Positions 28,933 through 38,748 of a DNA stretch of 64,000 bases are shown in pieces. The stretch's first letter is position 1. Each line of letters starts with the position of its first letter. The translations under genes and the position numbers were made by a program. Source of the stretch: Myxococcales bacterium (lineage in GTDB: Bacteria > Myxococcota_A > Polyangia > Polyangiales > JADJMO01). A model generated the notes under the pieces. It made no database searches and was not told the DNA's origin. It worked only from the letters and a program-made list of their open reading frames with translations. Where the stretch lies: positions 1 through 64,000 of the forward strand of contig JADJMO010000006.1 in assembly GCA_016709545.1 (NCBI GenBank), in the 5' to 3' direction.

Positions 28933-31813
28933 TTCACCTCGAGCTTCGGGTAGATCACCTTCGTCTTCTGCCCGTAGTGCACCTCGACGCGGTAGGTCCC
29001 CTTCGGCACCTGCTTGAACGGGAAGGTGTACACGGCGTCCTTCTTCTCGACCGACTTGTGCGTGCTCGCGAGCTCGGCCTGGTGGTCGATCGAGGTGCCG
29101 ATGATGAACGCGGTGACCGTGACCCCCTCCGCATCGATGCCGTCGAGCTCGATGGGTAGCTTCACGTCCACCAGCTTCGTCTCCTTGTCCTTCTTGGGGC
29201 TCTTCTCCTGCTGGCCGCCGAGCTTGATCTTCTTGGCGTCGATCGTCGCTTCCTTGTCGAGGGTGAGCTTGGCCTTGTCGCTCGCGAGGCTGACCGACTT
29301 GCCGACGACACCTGTCGGAACGTCTTCGGCACCGAGCGCCAGGCGCTTCCTTGCCGCCACGAGGACGTGATCCGCGAGCGTCTCGATGTCCTCGGGAGTG
29401 AGGACGATCTCGGAGGCTCCGCAGCGCAGCACGAGCCGGTCCTCGGCCTGGATGGTGACCTCCCGGGCCTTGGTCAACGAGTTGCCGTCGACCTGCACCA
29501 CGTGCTGCCCCTCACCACTCTTCGAGGTGACGTAGGTCTCGTGGAGGTTGGCGCTCACGGTCGTCATCTTCTTCCCGACCGCGACGTCGTAGGCGCCGTC
29601 GACCCGATCCGACCGACTCGCATCCGTTCCGACCTTGAGGTCGCCGTGACTCGTCAGGCGGAGCTCCTCCGCCGACGCCACGCTGCACACCGCGCCGACC
29701 GTGCGCTCGAAGCTGCCGACGATGTGATCCTGGACGTTGCCGCCGACGGACCGCACGTCATCGCGGTTGACCATGGTGGTCTGGCGCCCGTCGACGCCGA
29801 TGGTTCGATCGCGCATCACGGAGATGCGCTGGTCGTTCTCGACGCGGACATCGTGATCGCGTGCTGCGTGCAAGCGGGCCACCTCGAAGCCAGCCTCGTC
29901 GTCGAAGGCCAGCTCGTTGTACCCGACGCCGCCTGGGGTGCTCTGCGTCCGGATGCCGCTGACCGTGGCCTTGTGCGGCAGGCCCCACGCCGGCTCGCGC
30001 ACGTCCGTGTGGAGGCAACCGACGACGACCGGTCGCTCGCCCTGACCCTCCAGGAAGCCGACGAGCACCTCCATGCCAATCCGCGGCACGAACTGCGCGC
30101 CGAAGCCCGCACCGGCCCACGGGCGCACGACCGACAGCCAGCAGGTCGCGCCATCCTGTGGATCGGTGGTGTCGTAGCCGGCCCAGTGGAACCGGACCCT
30201 GACGCGTCCGGTCCCGTCGCAGTAGATGTCCTGGCCGGGAGGACCGATGACGCTCGCCACCTCGAGCCCGTGCCGAGGACCGCGGCTGGACGTGCCGGCC
30301 TCACCGCCCGTTCCACCGGCACCGCAGTGAACTCCGCCTCGAAGATGCGCTCGACCTTGCCGGTCGCGAAGAGCGGGTTCTCCCCGCGCGAACGCACCGC
30401 GAGGAGGGCGTACTCACCGTCGACGCTCGCCGCCGGGTGGCCCTCGACGACCACACGGTACCCAGGGGCGAACCGGCGACTGGCCGTCCGCCCGCTCACC
30501 TCGTCGGCATCGCGTCGCAGCTGATCGAGGCGCTGACGCGCGCGCCGTGCGGGTCCGTCAGGATAGGCCGGATCGAGCCTGCGCGGAACGGCGTCGTCCT
30601 CGTACACGCCGACCCGCACGTCACGGACCGGCGGCAGCACCGCGAGCGCCGCGGGATCCAGCGACGCCGCGAGCGACGATGCACCCTTGAGCGCCCCAGA
30701 GAGTCCACCCGAGCCGAGACTCAGCGCACCGCTGATCCCGACGTCGAGCTTCGCGGCGCCGAGCAGCGGATCGTCCTCGGCCACACCCGTGATGTCCCGC
30801 TCCTCGTGGTGCAGTCGCTCGTGGAACCGGAGGAGCCGCGGGCGGACCCGGCGTCGGCGCTCGACGCCGTAGAGACGCTCGGGCTGTGTCTCGTCGTCGC
30901 TGACGGGGAACGCATCGGTCTTGGTGCCGATCGAGACTACGTCACTGGCATCGACTCCGATGCTCGCCGCAGCGCTGCTCACGGCCTTGCTGGCGAGGCC
31001 TGACAGACCGTCGGTCAACGCGTCGGTCAGCGGGTCACCATCGTGCAGCGCGAGCGCCTCGCTCCCACGCTCGAAGAACACGACCTTCGTCACCATGCCG
31101 GCGGCACCGAGCGCCGAGTCCACGGCGCCCGACGCCCCGAGGAGTCCGGTGGCCGCGCTGGCCGCGCCAGAGAGCGCGCTGGCTCCAGGCATCAGGCTCT
31201 CCCAGAGTCCGGTCGGGTGCTGGAAGGCGAAGGACACTCCCGCGTGGGCCAGGACCCGCCGGAGGAACGCGAGGTCGTCCTCATCGTGCTGGTAGGCGAA
31301 CTCCCAGGTGGCGTTCGCCGCCTGCTGGCAACGCCACTCGTGAGCCACCTTGGCCTGGTCGAGCAACAGGCTGACGATCGAGCGCACCGACTGGTCCTGG
31401 AACACGCGGTTCCGGCCGCGGTGCTTCAAGAGCCAGAGGCGCGGGACGATGCGGACGCGGAAGCGCGTCCACGCGGTGTCACGCTCGTGAAGCGCAGGAC
31501 CGAGGGTCGCGAGGCTCGCCACGAGGCCCTGGACCACCCGCGGCTGCTTCCCCTCCACACCGAGCACGAGCGACGCCGGCCCGCCGATGCACGCCTGCAC
31601 GAGCTCGGTCGGTTCATCGGTCACGAGCTCGACCTCGTAGGAGAACGGCTCGTTGACGCGCTCGCGACCCCGGAAGCGCGCGACCTCCACCTGGCCCGGC
31701 TTGAACGGGCCCAGGTGCAGGGCAAAGTGCCGCGCCACCTTCGTTCCGCCCACGAGGGACGCGAGTGCGCCTTTGATGCGGAGGTCGAGGCCAAGGCCTA
31801 GATGAAGGCTCAT
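28929..31813 (-). CDS. vgrG: VgrG spike protein with C-terminal beta extension, frameshifted
   Basis: About 961 residues. The N-terminal half is the gp27-like region ('FKPGQVEVARFRGRERVNEPFSYEVEL' in part, 'FAYQHDEDDLAFLRRVLAHAG'). The gp5 OB-fold follows ('RVRVRFHWAG', 'CWLSVVRPWAGAGFG', 'RIGMEVLVGFLEGQGERPVV'), then a beta-helix needle. The last 90 residues form an extra beta domain after a Lys-rich linker, probably an effector-docking or cargo module. The frame breaks at CCC 30267-30269; one base joins 'VLGTG' to 'LEVASVIGPPGQ'. I start it at ATG 31813, with GGAG upstream, rather than the GTG nine bases earlier. Confidence 0.88.
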
Positions 31814-31916
31814 GGTCGGCACATCTCCGCCACGTCGCGGATCTCGCGACGTCTGCCGGTCGCTCGCGCACTCCCACGCGGATCTGGTGTGGCAACTGGC
31901 ATCAGCTGGCCCATCC

Positions 31917-32714
31917 TCACTTCACCACCGGGTTGGCGGCGCACCGAATGCCCGCGTGCCAGGAAGCCTGCTTGCTGCATGACTCCAGAAACGGGCGCGG
32001 CTTGTTGAAGGTGCTCTCGGCCAAGTCGAGGTCACACCCGCCGTCGGCACCAGCGCGGCAGCAGGACGCGGCACACGCCGTAGCCCCAGATTCGCCTGCC
32101 AGAGGCGGTGCGCCAGCGACCCACTCGGAGGCGTTGGCGAAGAGGTCCGTGACGCCATCAGGACTGACGTCCTGATGTTTCGCGCCCACCACGCAACTGC
32201 GCGTGTCCGGGCTTGCCCATCGCCACAGGCAGACCTCACCCTTGAGGGGCTCGTCATTGCCCCACGGAAAGCGTGTCTTCCTGGCACCTCCGTGAGCAGC
32301 CCATCGCCACTCGGAGCCGGACGGCAACCGCCTTCCTCGCCAGGCACAGTACTTCGAGGCGTCATCGAAGCTCGTGCATGTGATGGGGTGACGCTCGTGT
32401 CCTTGAGCGCCCATCGTGCACTCGTCTCGCGCATTGGGAGCATGCTCGAGAACGGGGCCACATGCTCCGGCCTTCTTGCACGACTGGTACTCGTCCACGG
32501 TGGTCTCGAGTCTGTCGAGGCAGAAGCTGGGCAGGTCATGGTCGCCGAGGATCAGTGCCATCCCATCCGGACAGCTCAACGACGCACCTCCGTCGACGAG
32601 TGCAGCAGGGGCTGTGCTCGCAGACGTGATGTCGCCGGGGTCCCTCTTCAGGGGGGAAGGCTCGGATCGACATCCAACCAGCGCGATCGACACCATCAAC
32701 CTTGCTGTGCACAT
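31917..32714 (-). CDS. SUMF1/FGE-like lipoprotein 1
   Basis: 265 residues from ATG 32714, chosen because GGAG lies 8 bases upstream and the signal peptide MCTARLMVSIALVGC (lipobox LVGC) then begins the protein. The mature part is a formylglycine-generating-enzyme-like (SUMF1) fold: 'CLDRLETTVDEYQSC', 'HPITCTSFDDASKYCAWRGRRLPSGSEWRWAAHGG' (in parts), 'FPWGND', 'DVSPDGVTDLFANASEWV', 'IRCA'. Most bacterial members of this fold are not sulfatase activators. It lies with its paralogue between the effector candidate and vgrG, which would suit a periplasmic immunity protein; that is inference. Confidence 0.78.
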   Translation of the reverse strand: MCTARLMVSIALVGCRSEPSPLKRDPGDITSASTAPAALVDGGASLSCPDGMALILGDHDLPSFCLDRLETTVDEYQSCKKAGACGPVLEHAPNARDECTMGAQGHERHPITCTSFDDASKYCAWRGRRLPSGSEWRWAAHGGARKTRFPWGNDEPLKGEVCLWRWASPDTRSCVVGAKHQDVSPDGVTDLFANASEWVAGAPPLAGESGATACAASCCRAGADGGCDLDLAESTFNKPRPFLESCSKQASWHAGIRCAANPVVK

Positions 32715-32806
32715 CACGCCCACTCCGCCCGCAGGACACCCCAGCCCCGCCGAAGCAGAGCCAAGGGTAGGCGGCAGCGGCTCGTCGACCTCTCGCCGGC
32801 GTGACT

Positions 32807-33631
32807 TCAACGGGCCAAGACTAGGCGACATGTGGCACCGGCATCCATCAAGACCGGCGACATCACGCAGCGGAATCCGACCTGGCCTGCGGATCTCTCA
32901 TGACAAGGCATGAACCGCATCTGCCGGAACGTCGAGAAGTTGCGGGGGGCGGTCATGGCGGTGTCCGTCCCCTCGGCGCCCGCAGAGCAGCACTCCGTTC
33001 CACATTCGGTGGAGTCCAGCGCCGGCTCTGGAGAGATCCCCACCACCCACCCGCCGCGTTCCCCGAAGAGGTCCTGCACTCCGTCTGGCGTGATGTCCTG
33101 AGGATGGGCCCCGACCTGACACGTGCCAGTCTCCTTCGAGCTGGACCCACTGATACAGACGCCCGGGCCGAAGGGGGTGTCGCCCCAGGGGTACTTCGTG
33201 CGCAGCGCGCCACCATGGGCGACCCAGGTCCACTCGGTTGCCGTGGGCACTCGCTTGCCGCTCCAGCGGCAGTACTTGACGGCGTCCGCGTAGCTCGAGC
33301 AGGTCACCGGATGATCGCCCGTCTTCGGACCGCCGCTTGTGCACTCCCACGCGGATTGGGTGTGGAGTCGGGGGGCATCACAAGCCTTGTCGGCGACGCA
33401 GCGAGCGTACTGGTCAACGGTCGTCTCCGTGCGGTCCATGCAGAGGTTGGGCTGCTTGCTGTCATCGCCGTGGACCAGGACCATGTTGGCCGGACATGAG
33501 AGCCTCGGCTTCGCCCCGACTCCAGTGGATGAAAGAGATGCGGATGAGGACGGCGAGGGGTCGGCAGCAACGCGCTGCTCTTCGCGTCGACAGCCCGCCA
33601 GGAGGACGATGGACAGGATCGAGAGGCGCAT
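32807..33631 (-). CDS. SUMF1/FGE-like lipoprotein 2
   Basis: 274 residues with a short signal peptide (MRLSILSIVLLAGC, lipobox LAGC). It has the same SUMF1 layout as the gene at 31917-32714: 'CMDRTETTVDQYARC', 'HPVTCSSYADAVKYCRWSGKRVPTATEW' (in parts), 'YPWGDTPFG', 'DITPDGVQDLFGE', 'GFRCV'. The two are clear tandem paralogues. The ATG overlaps the stop of the M15 effector candidate by one base (TGATG), so it is translated right after it. That tight coupling makes this copy the better candidate for a cognate immunity or folding partner. Confidence 0.78.
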   Translation of the reverse strand: MRLSILSIVLLAGCRREEQRVAADPSPSSSASLSSTGVGAKPRLSCPANMVLVHGDDSKQPNLCMDRTETTVDQYARCVADKACDAPRLHTQSAWECTSGGPKTGDHPVTCSSYADAVKYCRWSGKRVPTATEWTWVAHGGALRTKYPWGDTPFGPGVCISGSSSKETGTCQVGAHPQDITPDGVQDLFGERGGWVVGISPEPALDSTECGTECCSAGAEGTDTAMTAPRNFSTFRQMRFMPCHERSAGQVGFRCVMSPVLMDAGATCRLVLAR

Positions 33632-36254
33632 CAGTAGATCACTCCCATGGCATCATCGAGGGAGTAGCCCAGCCCGCCGAAGCCGAACTTGTCGACGCTC
33701 TGCGGGCGACCCACGGTGAGAGTGCTGGGCAAGCCAAGCTGCTGGGCGAGATTTGGCCACAGGTCGAGACCCGAGGCGAAGCCGCCCTGGTAGTGCCACC
33801 ACTCCAGGTGGCTCGGATTTCCTTTGATCTCCGGGAACTCGACCTCGACGCCGACCTTCAAGTACTTCCCAATCGGCGTGACATGGATCGGCGGGAGCTT
33901 CGCCAGCACCCGCGTCTTTGCTCGTCCCACAATGGTAACCAACTCGGAGAACGGAACCTCCACTGTGGGCCCACCATCTGCCACAAGGAATCTGCAGTGG
34001 CCGAACGCGCCGGGGCTCCACGATATTGACTGGATGTGATCGGGCTTCGTCACCGACGTCTCGTTCGTGGAGAGCCACATCAGGGCCAGCCAGGCCTCGA
34101 AGTCGGGCTTCAGGAGGTCCCCTTTGACCGTGCTCCCCGAGATCCCGAAGTCGCGGGCCTTCTCTTTCGACAGATGGCCGGCGCTGTTGTGGAGGACAAA
34201 CCGCGTCATGAATCGCCGAAAAGATGCGTCTTCGAGGGGGAGGGTGTCCTTCTCCTTGCCTCCCTGCGCTCCATACCCGTGCGAGTCGATTCGGAACAGG
34301 GTCGGCAGATTGGTCGGCTTGGGCACGTCCTCGGGCTTGGATTCGTCCGTCATCGTCAGGTGAAGACGGTGGGCGACCTCCGTCAGGCTAACGAAGGAGA
34401 CGCCCGGCTTCTCGTAGTTGGGGATTGGCTTCCCAGCATCCATCGAAGTGTCCGAGTACTGCGTGTCCCCCACCGCCAGCGCGCGCTCGCCGGTGCCGAA
34501 CACGTTGCGGAGCGCGTCGCGGTAGTACCGGTTGTAGCCAGGCACCCTGTCCTTGCGGTGGATGGGCGCGAACACTTCCCAGCGATACCGGAGTCCCGGC
34601 AACGGATCGTACTTGCTCGGTCCTGAAGAGACGTCCTCGACGGTGTAACAGAGGGGGTACGTGCCGAACCCGGCCTGGAAGTTCGACTGGCGGAAGTCCA
34701 TCGCCATCCCGACCTTGTGGGCCGAGCGGATGACTGCGCCCGAGTTGCCGAGCTGGCCAGGCGTGATGCCCTCGCGGATGTCCCGGTAGGTGTGGTTGGC
34801 CTGTACCCCCGGCGCGAAGCCGAGGAACTTCAGGCGACGAGTCCACTCCTCGAGCGCACCCGCGATCTTCTGGTTCACCCAGTCCCACGCGTTCATGCCG
34901 TCGGCCACCACGAGGACGCTCTCGGGCTTCCGGTAGCGAGAGAGCACCCAGAGCTTCACTGCATCCGCGGTCGGCTTGTCGAACACGGTGTTCGTGTGCC
35001 CCGTCAGCGGCGCGGGCTTCTTGGCCGGGGGCTCGGCGTTGACGAAGGACTTCGAGATGCGAGCCTGCTCGTAGATGAGCGCGCCCTGGATGCGCTCGAC
35101 CTCCGCATCGGCTGCCTTCTTGGGGTCCGGCGCTGTCTTGGGCTTCGGAGCCGGCTTCGGACCCTCGAAGCCCTCCATCGCCGCGGGGTCGCCAGGTTTG
35201 ACGACCAGCCCGTCCTTCAAGAGGAACGCCGGCGGCGGCTGCGGTTTCGCCGGTAGTCGCTCTCCCGTAGCGGAATCGAAGAACCTCGAGATCGGCGGCG
35301 GCCCCGACCAGGAGCTGTCCCCCAGGTGGTCCGCCAGCTCGAGCACGTTCGCTTCGCGCGCGTCCTCCTGGAACATGAAGACCGCGTTCCACAGCATGAC
35401 GTCGAAGTGCTCGACGTTGGGGAAGTGCGTGTCCTGGCTGAAGATCCGCGGGTGTTGCTCCGGCAGGTACGGGGGGTTCTGGCAGCCCACGATGTAGCGG
35501 GAGGTGCCCGAGGTGGTACTGGAGCTTCAGCACCTGCTTGCGCACGGCCTTGCACTGCGCGTGCGGCATGCCGCGGTAGAGGGTCCAGTTGTCGTACCAG
35601 TCGTTCGTCTGCGGGAGGAACAGCGAGGACTCCTCGGCAAGCTCCAGCATCAGTGACTCGTCGTCCTCCTTGCGGTGGACGCCCACCTGTCCATCGGGGG
35701 ACGAGACGCGCACGGGCTTGCGCTTCGGGTTGCCCGGCTCCCACTTCGGCAAGCCGCCCTTGCCGATCGCGAGCTTCACCTTGCCGTCGCTGCTCGCTCC
35801 CCCGTCGAGCTGGATGCCACCGGGCACGTCCTCGCAAGCCTGGAGCCGGTCGTAGACCTCGCGCTTGACCCACTCCAAGATCGGGATGGCGGACGAGGTA
35901 GACCTTGTACCCCGCGTTCACCGGCCATCGCACGGCCTGACCGACGTCGTCGCAGAGGAAGCCCTCGTCGTCGGTGCGAGCCCACTCGACGTGGCGGAGC
36001 TTGGCGGGGAGCGGCTTGCCCTTGAACTTGAACAGCAGGGCCACGGGCAGCGCGCCGAGGTTGTCGGTCGTCTCGAGCGGTTCGTCCTTCGGGTCGAACC
36101 ACACCACGAAGAGGTTGCTGATCCACGGGCCGAAGGTCCACTCGCGGTCGTCGAACACGGCCCGCCTGTCCTTCGGGAACACCTCGAGCGGCTTGTGATC
36201 GCCCGCGCACTTCACGCGGACGATTCGCCATTCGGGGAGCACCATCTCGCTCAT
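33631..36254 (-). CDS. Candidate T6SS effector with M15-type peptidase motifs, frameshifted twice
   Basis: About 874 residues after repair. The N-terminus (MSEMVLPEWRIVRV) starts in an ATGA overlap with the PAAR-like gene. Breaks lie at GGG 35883-35885 ('VRHP' to 'ILEWVKREVYDRL') and CCC 35507-35509 ('QYHLG' to 'TSRYIVGCQ'). The C-terminal half carries 'SAHKVGMAMD', the S-x-H-x-x-G-x-A-x-D metal motif of M15 D-Ala-D-Ala carboxypeptidases, and far downstream 'HLEWWHY', matching the E-x-W-H motif. The gap between them, about 300 residues, is much longer than the usual 60-70, so a large insertion is needed. Placement between PAAR and VgrG genes supports a peptidoglycan-cutting T6SS cargo. Confidence 0.65.
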
Positions 36255-36643
36255 CCGTCGACCTCCACGTCGTGCTGTCCCGGATCCGTCACGCTGATCT
36301 CCCCCGCATACGCGCACTGACAGCGACAGGCCTCGGTCACCGCGGCGAGCCCGCGCACCTCCACGCTCTTCGAGCCCGGACTCCACGGCGCCGCGATCAC
36401 GGGCAGGCACGGCTGCGGGGTCAGCACGCCGTTCGCGGCGGCCGTCGCGGCGGCCACCTGCGGGTTCGACATCGAGCGGCACAAGCCGAACGGCGGGATG
36501 TTCACGTTCGGCTTCTGGGCCTGCACGTCGGCGACCGGCGCCGTCGCGCCGTCGACCATCACGATGGGCAGCACCGACAGGGTGGCCGGGGCGGCGCCCA
36601 TGGTGCACTGGAGCTTCGCTCCCGATACGACGAGCTTGGGCAC
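36251..36643 (-). CDS. PAAR-like (DUF4280-type) spike-tip protein
   Basis: 130 residues from a GTG start. The pattern C-x-M-G-x-x-P ('LQCTMGAAPATLSVLP'), then 'NIPPFGLCRSMSNPQVAAATAAA', 'GVLTPQPCLPV', 'PWSPGS' and 'CRCQCAYAGEISV' matches the DUF4280/PAAR-like proteins that sharpen the VgrG tip and carry effectors. It sits directly before the candidate effector with an ATGA overlap, as expected for an effector-specific tip. It starts 15 bases after the FHA gene. Confidence 0.85.
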   Translation of the reverse strand: MPKLVVSGAKLQCTMGAAPATLSVLPIVMVDGATAPVADVQAQKPNVNIPPFGLCRSMSNPQVAAATAAANGVLTPQPCLPVIAAPWSPGSKSVEVRGLAAVTEACRCQCAYAGEISVTDPGQHDVEVDG

Positions 36644-36658
36644 TTGGACCGGGCGATT

Positions 36659-37459
36659 CTACGCGACCGCGTCTTCGGGTGTGGGGTCGTCGAGCAGCCG
36701 CTCGCGAAGCGCGATCAGCTCGGATCCGAACGTGGGGCCGTGCTCCGTGAGGTAGCCGTCCACGTCGCGCCCCGTCTGGGCCACGAGCAGTTCGAGGCCC
36801 TGCTCGAAGCCGCGCACCAGGCGCTGCTCCCGGAGATGCGCGTCCGCAAGGTCGGCGTCGACATCGTGGAGTCCGCTTGCGCAGCGCTTCGCGTCGAGCA
36901 GCCCCTGGAGCACGTGCAGCGGGGAGGGCGCCGCGGTCGGCCGCGGGGAGAGCGCGTAGTGGGTGGCGAGGGCGTCGAGGGCGTCGCGCAGTCGACCGCC
37001 GAAGGCGAGGACGTCCTCCGTGGTCTTCAGGCGCGCGGCGCCGGGCACGTAGAGGTCGGCGAGGCGACGGAGCACCAGCAGGGCCGCCTGGAGCGGGTCG
37101 GGGTCCTGCGCCGGGACCAGCGACATGCGGGGAGGCGCCACCGCGGCGACCGGCATCACCTCGATGCGCAGCCGGCCGATGCGGAAGCTGTCGCCCTCGG
37201 GGTCCAGTCGCTCGGGTCGGTCGACCTCGAGGCGGTCGCCGCGCAGCCAGGTGCCGTTGCGGCTGCCCACGTCGACGAGCTCGAGGTGGCCGTCGGCGTC
37301 GCGCTGGATCCGGGCGTGGAAGCGCGAGGACTCGCTCGCGTCGAGCAGGCAGTCGTTCAGGGCGTGCCGGCCGATGCGGACGGGGAGCCGGTCGAACGTC
37401 TCCTCGTGCCGCCGCGAGGAGCGCGGATCGACGATGGTGATCTTGACGCCGCTGGTCAT
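36659..37459 (-). CDS. FHA-domain T6SS protein
   Basis: 266 residues from ATG 37459, with ribosome site GGAGGG just upstream. The N-terminal 95 residues are an FHA phosphothreonine-binding domain ('RIGRHALNDCLLDASESSRFHARI' in part, 'VDVGSRNGTWLRG'). The C-terminal 120 residues resemble the conserved C-terminal domain of TagH/ImpI-type T6SS FHA proteins ('VLQGLLDAKRCASGLHDVDADL' in part). FHA proteins relay kinase signals (for example PpkA) to T6SS assembly; a membrane-bound Ser/Thr kinase is encoded nearby at 41088-42677. It is the first gene of the minus-strand T6SS operon. Confidence 0.82.
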   Translation of the reverse strand: MTSGVKITIVDPRSSRRHEETFDRLPVRIGRHALNDCLLDASESSRFHARIQRDADGHLELVDVGSRNGTWLRGDRLEVDRPERLDPEGDSFRIGRLRIEVMPVAAVAPPRMSLVPAQDPDPLQAALLVLRRLADLYVPGAARLKTTEDVLAFGGRLRDALDALATHYALSPRPTAAPSPLHVLQGLLDAKRCASGLHDVDADLADAHLREQRLVRGFEQGLELLVAQTGRDVDGYLTEHGPTFGSELIALRERLLDDPTPEDAVA

Positions 37460-37524
37460 GACCGCCCTCCAGCACACCGCGTGCCCGCCACGATGCCCGC
37501 GGATCGCCTGCACCTCGCCCGCGA

Positions 37525-37577
37525 GTGCACCACGGAGTGCAGCACCCCTGGTGCACTGGTGCACTTACCTGGTGCAC
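37525..37577. promoter_or_regulatory. Four GTGCAC palindromes upstream of the T6SS operon
   Basis: The palindrome GTGCAC occurs at 37525, 37551, 37559 and 37572, with a near copy at 37537. Four copies in 53 bases is far above chance. They lie 66-118 bases upstream of the FHA start codon, a fitting place for operator or activator sites. The binding protein is unknown. Confidence 0.45.
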
Positions 37578-37585
37578 TGCCTTGA

Positions 37586-37606
37586 CCGATTCGACGGCAG
37601 AATCGG
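37586..37606. repeat. 7-base inverted repeat CCGATTC/GAATCGG
   Basis: A perfect 7-base inverted repeat with a 7-base spacer, lying between the GTGCAC cluster and the AbiEi promoter. There is no T tract, so a terminator is unlikely; an operator site is possible. Confidence 0.45.
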
Positions 37607-37644
37607 AGGCATTCGATTCGGCTGACCTGTGTAAAGGCTGCAGG

Positions 37645-37672
37645 TTGACAAACGGGTCATGACGCCTATTTT
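37645..37672 (+). promoter_or_regulatory. Sigma-70-type promoter of the AbiEi/AbiEii pair
   Basis: A perfect -35 box TTGACA (37645-37650), a 16-base spacer and the -10 box TATTTT (37667-37672). Transcription should begin at about 37679, which is the GTG start codon of the first gene, so the message may be leaderless. Confidence 0.6.
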
Positions 37673-37676
37673 AGGC
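37664..37676. promoter_or_regulatory. Palindrome GCCTA-TTT-TAGGC over the -10 box
   Basis: A perfect 5-base inverted repeat with a 3-base centre that covers the -10 element of the TA promoter. AbiEi antitoxins repress their own promoters by binding inverted repeats, so this is the natural operator candidate. Confidence 0.5.
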
Positions 37677-37678
37677 AG

Positions 37679-38748
37679 GTGGGTCTCGCCAGCGATAGTT
37701 CCGTCGGCCTTCGAGAGCGTGATGCGCTTCAGCGTGCGCGCCGCTTGCTGGAGGAATGGCGGGACCCAAACCGTCATTCACGATGGAGCACCGTGCTGAC
37801 GTGGGCGCACAGGTTGATCTGCTCGTGGAGTACGGCTCGCGGCGTTTCGTTGTCGAATACAAGGGCTCCGGCAGCGCCGCCGTCGTCGGAAGTGCGATCG
37901 CACAGGTGAAGCAATACGCCGCCGCGATCGGACGATCCACGATCCCAATCATCGCGGTCCCGTTCATGGGGGACGTGGGCAAGAGCCTCTGCAAAGACGC
38001 AAACGTGTGGTGGTTCGATCTGTCCGGCAATGCACACATCGTGGCACCAGGGCTCAGAATCCTGATCGAGGGGAAGCCAAATCGCTTCGTACGCCGGGGG
38101 CGCCCATCGACAGCTTTTGCGCCGAAGAGTGCCCGAGTAGCGCGCCACCTTCTGCTCGACCCGAAGCGGGTGGTCAGGCAGCAGGATCTCGCGCGCGAGA
38201 CGGGGCTCGATGACGGCTTCACGAGTCGTATCGTCCGTCGGTTGGTGTCCGACGGCCTGGTCGACCGCGACGCGAGGGGTGCTCTGCGTGTACGCGACCC
38301 CAACCTGCTTCTCGACGCGTGGCTAGAGACCTACGACTTCGAGAAGCACGCGATCCTGCGTGGCCACGTCACGGCACGAAGTGGGGAGGAACTCGTAGCC
38401 AAGCTTGCCGAGGGCTTCACGCGAGCCAGTCTTCGCCATGCTGCGACGGGGCTTGCTGCCGCTTGGCTCTGGACGGGGTTCGCTTCATTCCGGCTCGCGA
38501 GCATGTTCGTGGCGGCACAGCCCGACGAGGCCCTACTTCGAGAGGTCGGATTTCGAGAGCAACCGAAGGGGGCGAACGCCTGGCTCGTCTTGCCCAACGA
38601 CGAAGGCGTGTTCGACGGAGCGGTCGAGGCACAGGGCATCGCCTGCGTTCACCCCGTTCAAGCGTACGTCGATCTCGGTGCGCATCCCGAGCGCGCCAAG
38701 GAGGCGGCGGACGAGCTCCGAACGCGACAGCTCAAGTGGGGGCGGTGA
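37679..38748 (+). CDS. AbiEi-like antitoxin with N-terminal nuclease-like domain, frameshifted
   Basis: About 356 residues after adding one C in CCC at 37765-37767, which joins 'ARRLLEEWRD' to 'PKPSFTMEHRADVG'. Residues about 35-130 have a PD-(D/E)XK-like core: the Asp in 'QVDLLVEYG' and E-x-K in 'FVVEYKGSG'. A winged helix follows ('RQQDLARETGLDDGFTSRIVRRL' in part), and the C-terminal region resembles the AbiEi C-terminal domain ('VHPVQAYVDLG'). It is followed by an AbiEii-type nucleotidyltransferase gene with a TGATG overlap, the standard type IV toxin-antitoxin order. If the message is leaderless, translation begins at the GTG at 37679. Whether the nuclease-like fold is active is unknown. 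Confidence 0.68.
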
